From NCBI RefSeq assembly GCF_002920575.1, contig NZ_PQSQ01000059.1:1-51698 (forward strand): a stretch of 51,698 nucleotides of DNA, given 5' to 3'. Under the pieces are notes generated by a model, which did no database searches, had not been told where the DNA came from, and worked only from the letters and a program-made list of their open reading frames with translations. Each line of letters opens with the position of its first letter. Positions within the stretch are counted from its first letter, which is position 1. Position numbers and translations under genes: made by a program. Source of the DNA: Streptomyces sp. Ru73. GTDB lineage: Bacteria; Actinomycetota; Actinomycetes; Streptomycetales; Streptomycetaceae. Below, one piece after another: positions 1 to 7,914 of the stretch.

Positions 1-83
1 GGCTCCGGCTCCCGCCCGGCTTGCGGCTCCGGCTCCCGTACGGCTCGCGGCTCCGGCTCCCGTACGGCTCGCGGCTCCGGCTC
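1..83. repeat. 24-bp tandem repeat inside the kinase gene
   Basis: Three full units (1-24, 25-48, 49-72) and a partial fourth (73-83) of a 24-bp sequence. On the minus strand they encode REPEPRAV octapeptides in the kinase linker. Unit 1 differs from the others at a few bases. The array may continue beyond the window. Confidence 0.9.
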
Positions 84-1199
84 GGCGGTCGGTACCGGCT
101 CCTCTTCCGGTGACGGTGCGTCCGGCACCCATGCGTCCGGTATCCGGGCATCCGGTATCCGGGCGTCCCGGGCCGGTACGTCCGTTCCGGCGGCAACCGG
201 CGCGGCGGCCTCGGGGCCAGACTCGGCAGTCTCCGGCCCCGACTCGGCGGCCTCGGGCCCCGGCGCCTCCGTAGCGGCAGCCCCCGGTGCCGGTACCTCC
301 GACGCCCGGGGGTCGATCACCGTGGGGGTGCGGTGCGGCGGGGCCGTGTCGGGGAGCTGGGCCGGGGGCGGGGCGGCGAAGGGGGCCAGGGCCGCGTCGA
401 CCTCCTCGACCGTGGGACGGTCCCGCGGGTCCTTGCGCAGCAGCGCGGTCAGGATGCCGGTCAGCGGGCCGGCGGCCGCGGGGATCTCCGGCTCCTCGTA
501 CAGCACGGCGTGCAGCGTGGCCAGCGTCGAGGCGCGGCTGAACGGCGACTCCCCGGCGAGCGCGGCGCAGAGCGTCGCGCCGAGGGACCAGAGGTCGGAC
601 GGCGGGCCCTGCTCGCGTCCCTCGACGCGCTCGGGCGCCATGTAGTCGGGCGAGCCGACCAGCACCCCGGCCATGGTGAGCGCGGCCGCGTCCTGGATCG
701 CGGCGATGCCGAAGTCGGTCAGCACCACCCCGCCGCGCGCGTCGATCAGGACGTTGCCCGGCTTGATGTCCCGGTGCAGCACGCCCACCGCGTGCACCTC
801 CCGGAGCGCGGCGGCCAAGCCGCGGCCGACGCGTGCCGCCTCGCCCGGCCCGAGCCGCCGCCCCTCGGACAGCACGTGTTCCAGCGAGGGCGCCTGGACG
901 AGCTGCATGACGATCCACAGCCGGTCGCCCTCCTCGGCCACGTCGTAGACGCGGACGACGTGCGGGTGGTCGATGCGGGCCGTGGCGCGGGCCTCCCGAA
1001 GGCTGCGCTCGCGCTGGATGCGGCCGCTCTCCCCGGCGAGTTCGTCGATCCGGATCTCCTTGACCGCGACCCACCGGTCGAGCATTTCATCACGAGCGCG
1101 CCAGACCCGCCCCATTCCACCACGACCGATCAATTCCGAAAGCCGGTAACGGCCTGCCGCACACTGCTCCCGGCGCACGCTGTCCGAATTCCCCACCAT
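1..1199 (-). CDS. Hanks-type serine/threonine protein kinase, 3' end cut by window edge
   Basis: About 399 N-terminal residues of a eukaryotic-type Ser/Thr kinase are present; the rest lies beyond base 1. The ATG at 1199 follows a run of G residues on the minus strand that could act as ribosome-binding site. Visible kinase motifs in order: glycine-rich loop GRGGMG (residues 25-30), ATP-binding lysine in AVKEI (K47), catalytic loop HRDIKPGN, TDFG, and the activation-segment end MAPERV. The kinase domain ends near residue 275. A Pro/Glu/Ala-rich linker follows, with short repeats ending in REPEPRAV units at the edge. Relatives usually continue into a transmembrane helix and an outer domain or another C-terminal domain, which cannot be judged here. 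The gene is divergent from the LPNTG protein gene across 82 bases. The kinase call is secure; the substrate is unknown. Confidence 0.93.
   Translation of the reverse strand, partial: MVGNSDSVRREQCAAGRYRLSELIGRGGMGRVWRARDEMLDRWVAVKEIRIDELAGESGRIQRERSLREARATARIDHPHVVRVYDVAEEGDRLWIVMQLVQAPSLEHVLSEGRRLGPGEAARVGRGLAAALREVHAVGVLHRDIKPGNVLIDARGGVVLTDFGIAAIQDAAALTMAGVLVGSPDYMAPERVEGREQGPPSDLWSLGATLCAALAGESPFSRASTLATLHAVLYEEPEIPAAAGPLTGILTALLRKDPRDRPTVEEVDAALAPFAAPPPAQLPDTAPPHRTPTVIDPRASEVPAPGAAATEAPGPEAAESGPETAESGPEAAAPVAAGTDVPARDARIPDARIPDAWVPDAPSPEEEPVPTAEPEPRAVREPEPRAVREPEPQAGREPE
118..162. repeat. 15-bp tandem repeat inside the kinase linker
   Basis: Three 15-bp units (118-132, 133-147, 148-162), the last two differing by one base. 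On the minus strand they encode repeated DARIP-type pentapeptides within the Pro-rich linker of the kinase. Confidence 0.75.
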
Positions 1200-1281
1200 G
1201 CCCGCCCCCCACAGGGCCTGCGGAATCTTGTGGTACCCATCAAATACCTTCGAAAGGCGATGCAGATAGGGGGGACGAGAA

Positions 1282-2025
1282 ATGCACAGCATTCGCCGGG
1301 GAAGCAGAGCGGCCGCCGTCGCCGTTCTCACGGGGAGCCTGCTGGTGCCGCTGGGTGCCGCGGCGCAGGCGCACGAGCCGACGCCGAGCAGCGGGCGGGG
1401 CGGCTCGCCCGGTGCCGGTTCACCGTCCGGATACCGCGTGACCACGGAACTCCCGCAGCGGATCATGGTGGACAACCACTCGGGCAAAACGTCCTTGACC
1501 GCCGGGATCACCAACCGGGGCAGCCGGACCACCGGCACCGTGCACCTGCTGGTCGTCGGATTCGGCGGCATGAAAATCACGGCCGTCAAAGGCTGCGCAG
1601 CCGTACCGCAGGGCAAACTCCCGAAAGGAGCGAACAGCGCTTTCTCGTGCGCCGTCGACCGGCTGGCCGCCGGTCAGCACCGTACGTACGACGTCAGTGC
1701 GACATTCGATCTGAAAAAGCGGGGGAAAATCTGTCTGCCGGTGCTGCTGGGCAATACGAAGACACTGCTGTGGCAGCAGGGGCCCGTCGACTTCGGCACC
1801 ACCGAGCCGACGCCCGACGCGCCCGACACCCCGCTGCTCCTCGGCACCGTGAACGTGCCCGCGGGCGCGCCGCACACCAGCCCGGCACCGCCAGGGAAGC
1901 CACCGGAGAAGGAGCTGCCCAATACGGGGGCTCCGGTGCTGCCGATGGCCGGCCTCGCCGCGGCGCTGCTGGCGGCGGGCGGCGCCGGGATGTGGCTCAC
2001 GTCCCGTCGGCCCGGCCGCCGCTGA
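1282..2025 (+). CDS. secreted LPNTG cell-wall-anchored protein
   Basis: 247 residues with a full sortase-substrate layout. There is a basic N-terminus and hydrophobic signal segment with probable cleavage after AQA near residue 30, then an extracellular domain of about 150 residues. A Pro-rich spacer leads to the sorting motif LPNTG, followed by a hydrophobic helix (PMAGLAAALLAAGGAGMWL) and a basic tail (SRRPGRR). Three cysteines in the middle domain could form disulfides. I do not recognise the central domain. The ATG at 1282 follows a G-rich stretch (ggggggacgag). Anchoring to peptidoglycan by a sortase is inferred from the motif; no sortase gene lies in the window. A strong bidirectional hairpin lies downstream. 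Confidence 0.85.
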   Translation: MHSIRRGSRAAAVAVLTGSLLVPLGAAAQAHEPTPSSGRGGSPGAGSPSGYRVTTELPQRIMVDNHSGKTSLTAGITNRGSRTTGTVHLLVVGFGGMKITAVKGCAAVPQGKLPKGANSAFSCAVDRLAAGQHRTYDVSATFDLKKRGKICLPVLLGNTKTLLWQQGPVDFGTTEPTPDAPDTPLLLGTVNVPAGAPHTSPAPPGKPPEKELPNTGAPVLPMAGLAAALLAAGGAGMWLTSRRPGRR

Positions 2026-2169
2026 CCGTACGGCCCCGGCCGCCGTTGCCCGCCGCCCGTGCGGACCCGGTCGCCCGCAACGGGCCCCGCCGCCCGTACG
2101 AGCCCGCCGCACCCGTGGCCGTACGAGCCCGGCCGCACCCGCCGGGGCCGCCGCAACCGGAAACGGCGC

Positions 2170-2204
2170 GGGCCCCGCACCCCCTGAAGGAGGGTGCGGG
2201 GCCC
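2170..2204. terminator. bidirectional hairpin terminator between LPNTG gene and bioY
   Basis: Perfect 13-bp stem (2170-2182 with 2192-2204) and 9-nt loop between two convergent genes. It ends 22 bases from the bioY stop. No clear U-tract, as is usual in Streptomyces. Confidence 0.8.
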
Positions 2205-2226
2205 GGCCGTACGCGAGGCCGCGGCC

Positions 2227-2826
2227 TCAGTCGCGGCGGCCCGCCAGCTTCCAGGCGGCCGGCAGCGCGCCCATGGCCAGTACGGCCTTCAGTGCGTCCC
2301 CGACCAGGAACGGCACCAGGCCGGCCGCGACGGCGGCACCCAGCGACATGCCGGTGGACAGCGCCAGGAACGGCACGCCGACCGCGTAGATCAGCGCCTC
2401 GCCGACCAGCATCGTGCCCGCGGTGCGCAGCACCCCGCGGTCGCCGCCGCGCCGGGCCAGCGCGCCGACGGCGGTGACGGCCAGCAGCATGCCGAGCACG
2501 TAGCCGAAGGAGGCGCCGCCCGCACCGGACTGCGCGCCCGCGAACCACGGCACGCCGAGCACGCCGGCCACGGCGTACAGCGCGAGCGAGAGGAAGCCCC
2601 GGCCGGCGCCGAGCGAGGCGCCGACGAGCAGCGCGGCGAAGGTCTGGCCGGTCACCGGGACCGGGGAGCCCGGGACGGGGACGGCGATCTGGGCGGCCAC
2701 GCCGGTGAGCGCGGCGCCGCCGAGGACCAGCGCGGCGTCGCGGACGCGGGCGCGCGGGGCGGTGGCGGCGGGCAGCAGGTCGGCGAGGACAGCGCCCGGG
2801 CGGATGGAGGCGGCGGCAAGGCTCAT
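2227..2826 (-). CDS. bioY: BioY-family biotin transporter (substrate-specific S component)
   Basis: 199 residues with about six hydrophobic helices. The family-typical segment PVPGSPVPVTGQTFAALLVGA is followed by a glycine-rich loop, and a conserved FLVGD sequence lies near the C-terminus. BioY is the biotin-binding membrane component of ECF transporters and can work with a shared energising module or alone. No EcfA or EcfT gene lies beside it. The start chosen is the ATG at 2826 (MSLAAAS), which has a GGAG ribosome-binding site 5 bases upstream; the frame stays open to 2919 but that extension is unlike the family. The gene converges on the LPNTG gene and shares its terminator. Confidence 0.9.
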   Translation of the reverse strand: MSLAAASIRPGAVLADLLPAATAPRARVRDAALVLGGAALTGVAAQIAVPVPGSPVPVTGQTFAALLVGASLGAGRGFLSLALYAVAGVLGVPWFAGAQSGAGGASFGYVLGMLLAVTAVGALARRGGDRGVLRTAGTMLVGEALIYAVGVPFLALSTGMSLGAAVAAGLVPFLVGDALKAVLAMGALPAAWKLAGRRD

Positions 2827-3104
2827 CGGAACTCCGCTGGGTGGGAAACGACAGGGACGGATCGAACTTAGTCCAGTGACGGTCAGCTGATCATCGTGCG
2901 GCAGCGACAAACGCGTCACACCGCACTTGGTGGCTTCCGCTTTTCTCCCACGTCCGGTGCCGGACCGGAAGATCGGCCGTTTCGCCAGGTCACGTGATGC
3001 TCATCACGGCATGTCCGCGGCTCGTGCGGGCATTTTGTGCTAGCGCGGTCCGGCCGGGGACACTGTGGAGTCTCCCCAATGTCTCCCGTGAGAAGTACAA
3101 GCGC

Positions 3105-4526
3105 ATGCACGACGCACCGACCGCTTCCGGCACCGGCCCGACCGGTGGCGCGGACAGCGGCGAACCCCTGTCCGGCGGACTGAAGCAGCGGCATCTGACG
3201 ATGCTGGGCCTGGGCGGCGTGATCGGCGCCGGCCTGTTCGTGGGGTCCGGTGCCGGCATCAAGGTGGCGGGACCCGGCATCGCGCTCTCGTATCTGATCG
3301 CGGGCGCGCTGGCCATGCTGATCATGCGGATGCTGGGTGAGATGTCCTCGGCGATGCCCGCCTCGGGCGCGTTCTCGGTGCACGCGGAGCGGGCGCTGGG
3401 CCGCTGGGCGGGGTTCAGCGTGGGCTGGCTGTACTGGTTCATGCTCGTGGTCGTGCTCGCCGTCGAGGCGACCGGCGCGGCGCAGATCGCCAACGGCTGG
3501 GTGCCCGCGGTCCCGCAGTGGGGCTGGGTGCTGATCTTCATGCTCTTCTTCACGGGCGCCAACCTGGCCGCGGTCCGCAACTTCGGCGAGTTCGAGTTCT
3601 GGTTCGCCACGCTCAAGGTCGGGGCGATCGTGCTCTTCCTGGTCCTGGGGCTGCTGGCGATCTTCGGGGTGCTGCCGGCCTCGGGCGGGTACGACGGGGA
3701 CCCGGTCGGCCTCGCACACCTCACCGGTGACGGCGGCTTCCTGCCGAACGGCTGGTCCGGGGTGATCTCCGGGGTGCTGGCCGTGGTGTTCGCGTTCGGC
3801 GGCCTGGAGGTCGTGACGATCGCGGCTGCCGAGTCCGACGACCCGGCGCGCGCGGTGGGCCGCGCGGTGCGCAGCGCGGTCTGGCGGATCCTCTTCTTCT
3901 ACGTCGGCTCGATGCTGGTCATCGTGGCGCTCCTGCCGTGGTCCTCGATCGAGCCGGGCAAGAGCCCGTACGTGGCGGTGCTGGACCGGCTGGGCGTGCC
4001 GGGCGCGGGCCAGATCATGAACGTGGTGGTGTTCGTGGCGCTGCTGTCCGCGCTGAACGCCAATCTCTACGGCTCGTCGCGGATGGTGTTCTCGCTGGCC
4101 GAGCGGGGCGAGGCGCCGCGCGGGCTGCTGAAGGTGTCGGGCGGCGGGGTGCCGCGCCGGGCCGTCCTGGCCTCGGTCGCCTTCGGCTTCATCTCGGTCC
4201 TGCTCAATCTGAAGTGGCCGGATTCGGTCTTCCTGTATCTGCTCAACGCCGTCGGTGCGGTACTGCTCTTCGTCTGGGGCCTGATCGCCGTCTCGCAGCT
4301 GCGGCTGCGCCGCCGGCTGGAGCGCGAGGCCCCCTCGAAGCTCACCCTGCGTATGTGGGGATTCCCCTGGCTGACCTGGGTGGCGCTGGCCGCCATGGCG
4401 GCCGTGATCGGGCTGATGCTCTTCGACGACGGGGCCCGTCCGCAGCTGCTGTGGTCGGCCGGGGCGACCGTGCTGGTGCTGCTGATCGCGGGCGCGCGCG
4501 AGGTGCGCGACCGGCGCCGCGGGTGA
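3105..4526 (+). CDS. amino acid permease, AAT family (APC superfamily), paralog 1
   Basis: 473 residues with about 12 hydrophobic helices. The helix 1 motif GGVIGAGLFVGSG and the segment MRMLGEMSSAMPASGAFSVHAERALG are typical of the GabP/AnsP/CycA group of proton-coupled amino-acid importers. The ATG at 3105 (MHDAPT) was chosen because it aligns with the start of the neighbouring paralog. The frame is open back to 2994, but that extension would add unlikely residues across the probable promoter. A gagaag sequence lies about 11 bases upstream. The next gene encodes a close paralog, so the pair looks like a tandem duplication. The exact substrate cannot be read from sequence; GABA, proline, asparagine or aromatic amino acids are all possible. 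Confidence 0.88.
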   Translation: MHDAPTASGTGPTGGADSGEPLSGGLKQRHLTMLGLGGVIGAGLFVGSGAGIKVAGPGIALSYLIAGALAMLIMRMLGEMSSAMPASGAFSVHAERALGRWAGFSVGWLYWFMLVVVLAVEATGAAQIANGWVPAVPQWGWVLIFMLFFTGANLAAVRNFGEFEFWFATLKVGAIVLFLVLGLLAIFGVLPASGGYDGDPVGLAHLTGDGGFLPNGWSGVISGVLAVVFAFGGLEVVTIAAAESDDPARAVGRAVRSAVWRILFFYVGSMLVIVALLPWSSIEPGKSPYVAVLDRLGVPGAGQIMNVVVFVALLSALNANLYGSSRMVFSLAERGEAPRGLLKVSGGGVPRRAVLASVAFGFISVLLNLKWPDSVFLYLLNAVGAVLLFVWGLIAVSQLRLRRRLEREAPSKLTLRMWGFPWLTWVALAAMAAVIGLMLFDDGARPQLLWSAGATVLVLLIAGAREVRDRRRG

Positions 4527-4580
4527 GACGCCCGTCACCCTCTGTCGCTGTGGATCACGCCTCGAGCGCGGTCGGTCACG

Positions 4581-4593
4581 ATTCAGTCTGAAT
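4581..4593. promoter_or_regulatory. 13-bp perfect palindrome upstream of the second permease
   Basis: ATTCAG-T-CTGAAT at 4581-4593, about 110 bases upstream of the 4704 start. An inverted repeat ACAACA-N10-TGTTGT follows at 4599-4620. In a GC-rich genome an AT-rich perfect palindrome in an intergenic gap is a plausible operator. The regulator is unknown. Confidence 0.45.
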
Positions 4594-4598
4594 ATCGA

Positions 4599-4620
4599 AC
4601 AACAAGTGCACGACTGTTGT
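4599..4620. promoter_or_regulatory. inverted repeat ACAACA-N10-TGTTGT
   Basis: Two 6-bp arms (4599-4604 and 4615-4620) separated by 10 bases in the same intergenic gap as the 13-bp palindrome. The spacing would suit a dimeric repressor. It may equally be chance. Confidence 0.3.
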
Positions 4621-4703
4621 CCTGAGCGGACGCCCCACCCAAACTGAGCGGGCTTATTCGGATCCGCCTCAGCTCCGCTCTCACCTTTGGGACAGGTACG
4701 ACC

Positions 4704-6128
4704 ATGAATCGGACACCTTCGTCCACCGCGCCCGAGCGCGAGCCGGCCGACCGGGCCGCGAGCGCCGGACCGGACGGCGGCACCTCGCTGTCCAACGGGC
4801 TCAAGCAGCGCCATCTGTCGATGATCGCGCTGGGCGGCGTGATCGGTGCCGGACTCTTCGTCGGCTCCGGCGCGGGCATCGCCGCGGCCGGCCCCTCCAT
4901 CGTCATCGCCTACGCGATATCCGGCTGCCTGGTCATGCTGATCATGCGCATGCTGGGCGAGATGGCCGCGGCCAACCCGGCCTCCGGCTCCTTCTCCGTG
5001 CACGCCGAGCGGTCGATCGGCTCCTGGGCCGGCTTCACCGCGGGCTGGATGTTCACCGCACTGCTCTGCGTGGCCGTCGCCGCCGAGGCGCTGGGCGCGG
5101 CCGACATCATGGTGGGCTGGTTCCCCGGCACCGAGCCGTGGATGTGGGTCCTGCTCTTCATGGTGATCTTCTGCGCCACCAACCTCGCCGCGGTCGGCAA
5201 CTTCGGTGAGTTCGAATTCTGGTTCGCCACCCTCAAGGTCGCCGCGATCGGCATCTTCCTCGTCCTCGGCCTGCTCGCCATCTTCGGCGTGCTGCCCGGC
5301 ACGGACGCGCCCGGCGCCACGCACCTGACCGGTGACGGCGGCTTCCTCCCCAAGGGCGTGGACGGCCTGATGGTCGGCCTGCTCGCCTCGGTCTTCGCGT
5401 ACGGCGGCCTGGAGACGGTGACCATCGCGGCCGCCGAGTCCAAGGACCCGGTGCGCGGCGTGGCGAGCGCCGTGCGCACCGCGATGTGGCGCATCGCCCT
5501 CTTCTACGTCGGCTCGATGGCGATCATCGTGACGGTCATCCCGTGGAGCGCGCCGGAGATCACCAAGACCGGCCCGTACGTCGCCGTCCTGGACTACCTG
5601 AAGATCCCCGCGGCCGGGCAGATCATGAACGTGGTCATCCTGGTCGCCCTCCTCTCCGCGATGAACGCCAACATCTACGGCTCCTCCCGGATGGCGTACT
5701 CGCTCACCGCCCGCGGCCAGGGCCCGCGCTTCCTGAGCAAGGTCAGCGGCGGCGTGCCGCGGCGCGCCGTGCTGCTCTGCTCGGTCTTCGGCTTCTTCAC
5801 CGTGGTGCTCAGCATCGTCTGGCCGGACACCGTCTTCCAGTGGCTGCTGAACATGGTCGGCGCCGCGGTCCTGGTGGTCTGGGGCTTCATCGCGGTGGCC
5901 CAGCTGCGGATGCGCCGCCGGCTGGAGCGCGAGGCGCCCGAGAAGCTGGTCGTGCGGATGTGGGCCTTCCCCTTCCTCACCTGGGTGGCCCTGGCGGGCA
6001 TCGCCGTCGTGCTGCTGCTGATGCTGCGGGACGAGGCCCAGCGCATCCAGCTGTACTTCACCGGCGGCTTCGCCGTGGTGCTGACCGTGATCGGGCTCGT
6101 ACGGCAGAAGGCGGTCGCCCGCGACTGA
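4704..6128 (+). CDS. amino acid permease, AAT family (APC superfamily), paralog 2
   Basis: 474 residues, closely similar to the preceding gene product along its length. Shared segments include NGLKQRHL, GGVIGAGLFVGSGAGI, FGEFEFWFATLKV and RMRRRLEREAP. It has about 12 transmembrane helices and the same amino-acid/proton symporter family. The ATG at 4704 follows a gggacagg sequence. The 177-base gap before it contains two inverted repeats, so it probably has its own promoter rather than relying on read-through. The pair likely arose by local duplication and may now differ in substrate or induction. A strong hairpin follows the stop codon. Confidence 0.88.
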   Translation: MNRTPSSTAPEREPADRAASAGPDGGTSLSNGLKQRHLSMIALGGVIGAGLFVGSGAGIAAAGPSIVIAYAISGCLVMLIMRMLGEMAAANPASGSFSVHAERSIGSWAGFTAGWMFTALLCVAVAAEALGAADIMVGWFPGTEPWMWVLLFMVIFCATNLAAVGNFGEFEFWFATLKVAAIGIFLVLGLLAIFGVLPGTDAPGATHLTGDGGFLPKGVDGLMVGLLASVFAYGGLETVTIAAAESKDPVRGVASAVRTAMWRIALFYVGSMAIIVTVIPWSAPEITKTGPYVAVLDYLKIPAAGQIMNVVILVALLSAMNANIYGSSRMAYSLTARGQGPRFLSKVSGGVPRRAVLLCSVFGFFTVVLSIVWPDTVFQWLLNMVGAAVLVVWGFIAVAQLRMRRRLEREAPEKLVVRMWAFPFLTWVALAGIAVVLLLMLRDEAQRIQLYFTGGFAVVLTVIGLVRQKAVARD

Positions 6129-6147
6129 GCGGCGGCGGCTTCCGCGA

Positions 6148-6187
6148 GAGGCGGGGCGGGACTCCTACCGGGGTCCCGCCCCGCCTC
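6148..6187 (+). terminator. hairpin terminator after the second permease
   Basis: Perfect 15-bp GC-rich stem (6148-6162 with 6173-6187) and 10-nt loop, 20 bases after the permease stop and ahead of the sodF promoter. Confidence 0.8.
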
Positions 6188-6250
6188 CGTCTTTCGGACC
6201 GGCCCCTCCCCCTTGCCCTGCCTCCACCCTCACCTGCTGTTAGCCTGCTC

Positions 6251-6267
6251 TTGCAACTTACTTGCAA
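6251..6267. promoter_or_regulatory. Nur box (nickel-responsive repressor site) upstream of sodF
   Basis: TTGCAA-N5-TTGCAA at 6251-6256 and 6262-6267, 34 bases before the sodF start. This matches the Nur operator pattern known from Streptomyces coelicolor, where nickel-bound Nur (a Fur-family repressor) silences sodF so that the nickel SOD is used instead. The match is exact; function is inferred from that precedent. Confidence 0.85.
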
Positions 6268-6300
6268 CTACTGCTGTAGCAGCTTGGAGGCTCGGCGCAC

Positions 6301-6948
6301 ATGGCGACGTACACACTTCCTGAACTCCCCTACGACTACTCGGCGCTGGCGCCCGTCATCAGCCCCGAGATCATCGAGCTGCACCACGACAAGCACCACG
6401 CGGCCTACGTGAAGGGCGCCAACGACACGCTGGAGCAGCTGGCCGAGGCGCGCGACAAGGACGCCTGGGGCTCGATCAACGGCCTGGAGAAGAACCTGGC
6501 CTTCCACCTGTCGGGCCACATCCTGCACAGCATCTACTGGCAGAACATGACCGGCCCGAAGGACGGCGGCGGCGAGCCGCTGGCCGTGGACGGCGTGGGC
6601 GAGCTGGCCGACGCGATCGCGGAGGGCTTCGGCTCCTTCGCGAAGTTCAAGGCCCAGCTGACGAAGGCCGCGGCGACCACGCAGGGCTCCGGCTGGGGCG
6701 TCCTCGCGTACGAGCCGGTCACCGGCCGCCTCATCGTCGAGCAGGTCTACGACCACCAGGGCAACGTCGGCCAGGGCTCGGTCCCGATCCTGGTCTTCGA
6801 CGCCTGGGAGCACGCCTTCTACCTCCAGTACAAGAACCAGAAGGTCGACTTCATCGAGGCGATGTGGCAGGTCGTCAACTGGCAGGACGTCGCCAAGCGG
6901 TACGCGGCCGCGAAGGAGCGCGCGAACAACCTGCTGCTGGCGCCGTAG
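6301..6948 (+). CDS. sodF: superoxide dismutase, Fe(-Zn) type
   Basis: 215 residues, normal length for Fe/Mn SOD. It dismutates superoxide to oxygen and hydrogen peroxide in the cytoplasm. Metal ligands visible by family position are H28 (in ELHHDKHH), H73 (in SGHILHSIYW), and the Asp and His of the signature DAWEHAFYLQY. Starting MATYTLPELPYDYSAL, it is a standard Streptomyces SodF. The ATG at 6301 has TTGGAGG about 9 bases upstream. The exact Nur box in the promoter points to repression when nickel is available and favours the iron enzyme assignment over manganese. It is a single-gene unit bounded by two strong hairpins. Confidence 0.96.
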   Translation: MATYTLPELPYDYSALAPVISPEIIELHHDKHHAAYVKGANDTLEQLAEARDKDAWGSINGLEKNLAFHLSGHILHSIYWQNMTGPKDGGGEPLAVDGVGELADAIAEGFGSFAKFKAQLTKAAATTQGSGWGVLAYEPVTGRLIVEQVYDHQGNVGQGSVPILVFDAWEHAFYLQYKNQKVDFIEAMWQVVNWQDVAKRYAAAKERANNLLLAP

Positions 6949-7021
6949 GCGCCGAAGGCGCCGATTGAGCGGCCTGCCTCGTGATCGTCTTCTCACCTTT
7001 CACCGGGCAGGCGGACAAAAG

Positions 7022-7060
7022 GAACCGCCCCCGCGAGGACGTGACTCGCGGGGGCGGTTC
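7022..7060 (+). terminator. hairpin terminator downstream of sodF
   Basis: Perfect 16-bp stem (7022-7037 with 7045-7060), 7-nt loop, followed by a T-containing stretch. It lies between sodF and the convergent DsbA-like gene and may serve both. Confidence 0.85.
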
Positions 7061-7089
7061 TGTCTCTGTAAGGGCTGCGGGTGCGTCGT

Positions 7090-7126
7090 GGCCGGTCGCG
7101 CAGTTCCCCGCGCCCCTGGTGGGGCG
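7090..7126. repeat. Streptomyces interspersed palindrome, copy A (truncated)
   Basis: Contains GTCGCGCAGTTCCCCGCGCC followed by CCTGGTGGGGCGC and then the stop codon of the minus-strand gene. The first arm matches the elements at about 20453 and 30574. The second arm breaks off at the CDS end, so the hairpin is short here. Confidence 0.7.
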
Positions 7127-7765
7127 CTAGTCGAAGCTCGGGGCTGCCGTGCGGGTGCGCTTGATCTCGTAGAAGCCCGGGATGGACGCGACCATCAGGG
7201 TGCCGTCCCAGAGCTTGGCGGCCTCCTCGCCCTTGGGGGACGGGGTCACGACGGGGCCGAAGAAGGCGATCTGCTCGCCGTCGGCACCGGGGACGGCGAT
7301 GACCGGGGTGCCGACCTCCTGGCCGACCAGGTCGATGCCCTCCTTGTGCGAGGCGCGCAGCCGCTCGTCGTACGCGTCGGTGTCCGCCGCGTCCGCCAGC
7401 TCGGCGGGCAGGCCCGCGTCCTCCAGCGCCGCGAGGATCGTCTCGCGGTTCCGCGGCAGGCCCTGGTTGTGGAAACGGGTGCCGAGCGCGGTGTAGAGCC
7501 GGGCGAGGACCTCGCTGCCGTACTTCTCCTCGGCCGCGATGCAGACCCGGACCGGGCCCCACGCCTCGGTCCGCATCATCTCCTGGTACGCCTCGGGCAG
7601 CTCGTCCAGCTTGGGCTCGTTCAGCACGGCCAGGCTCATCACGTGCCAGCGGACCTCCACCGGGCGGACCTTCTCCACCTCGAGCATCCAGCGGGAGGTC
7701 AGCCAGGCCCAGGGGCACAGCGGGTCGAACCAGAAGTCTGCCGGGGTCTTGCCGGTGTCGGACAT
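7127..7765 (-). CDS. DsbA-family protein related to mycothiol-dependent nitroreductase Rv2466c
   Basis: 212 residues with a thioredoxin/DsbA fold. The N-terminal FWFDPLCPWAW carries the active-site motif, and a conserved cis-proline region (GTPVIAV) lies further on. Actinobacterial relatives such as mycobacterial Rv2466c use mycothiol or mycoredoxin. The canonical motif there is CPWC, whereas this protein reads CPWA, so a resolving cysteine is absent and a monothiol mechanism is likely. The ATG at 7765 (MSDTGKTP) follows a GGAGAG ribosome-binding site. It is divergent from pepN across about 150 bases and converges on sodF. Role in redox or detoxification is inferred from the family. Confidence 0.75.
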   Translation of the reverse strand: MSDTGKTPADFWFDPLCPWAWLTSRWMLEVEKVRPVEVRWHVMSLAVLNEPKLDELPEAYQEMMRTEAWGPVRVCIAAEEKYGSEVLARLYTALGTRFHNQGLPRNRETILAALEDAGLPAELADAADTDAYDERLRASHKEGIDLVGQEVGTPVIAVPGADGEQIAFFGPVVTPSPKGEEAAKLWDGTLMVASIPGFYEIKRTRTAAPSFD

Positions 7766-7871
7766 GGTCTCTCCTACGAGGATCGGAAGGGCGGGTCGGC
7801 AGCCGGTTCAACCGCGGCGCCCCGTGCCATGATTCCCAGTGTTCGATATGCGAGACGAAGAGATCGCCAAG

Positions 7872-7907
7872 AAGACGAACACGAAGACGAACGCGAAGAC
7901 GAAGGAG
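7872..7907. repeat. 12-bp tandem repeat in the pepN leader
   Basis: Three units of aagacgaacNcg type (7872-7883, 7884-7895, 7896-7907). The last unit merges into the GAAGGAG ribosome-binding site of the aminopeptidase gene. The array is purine-rich and unlike the surrounding sequence. Confidence 0.75.
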
Positions 7908-7914
7908 TCACGTC

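Noticed and set aside
2916..5324. Long minus-strand frame antisense to the two permease genes
   Set aside because: Low-complexity antisense of membrane-protein genes; no family resemblance.
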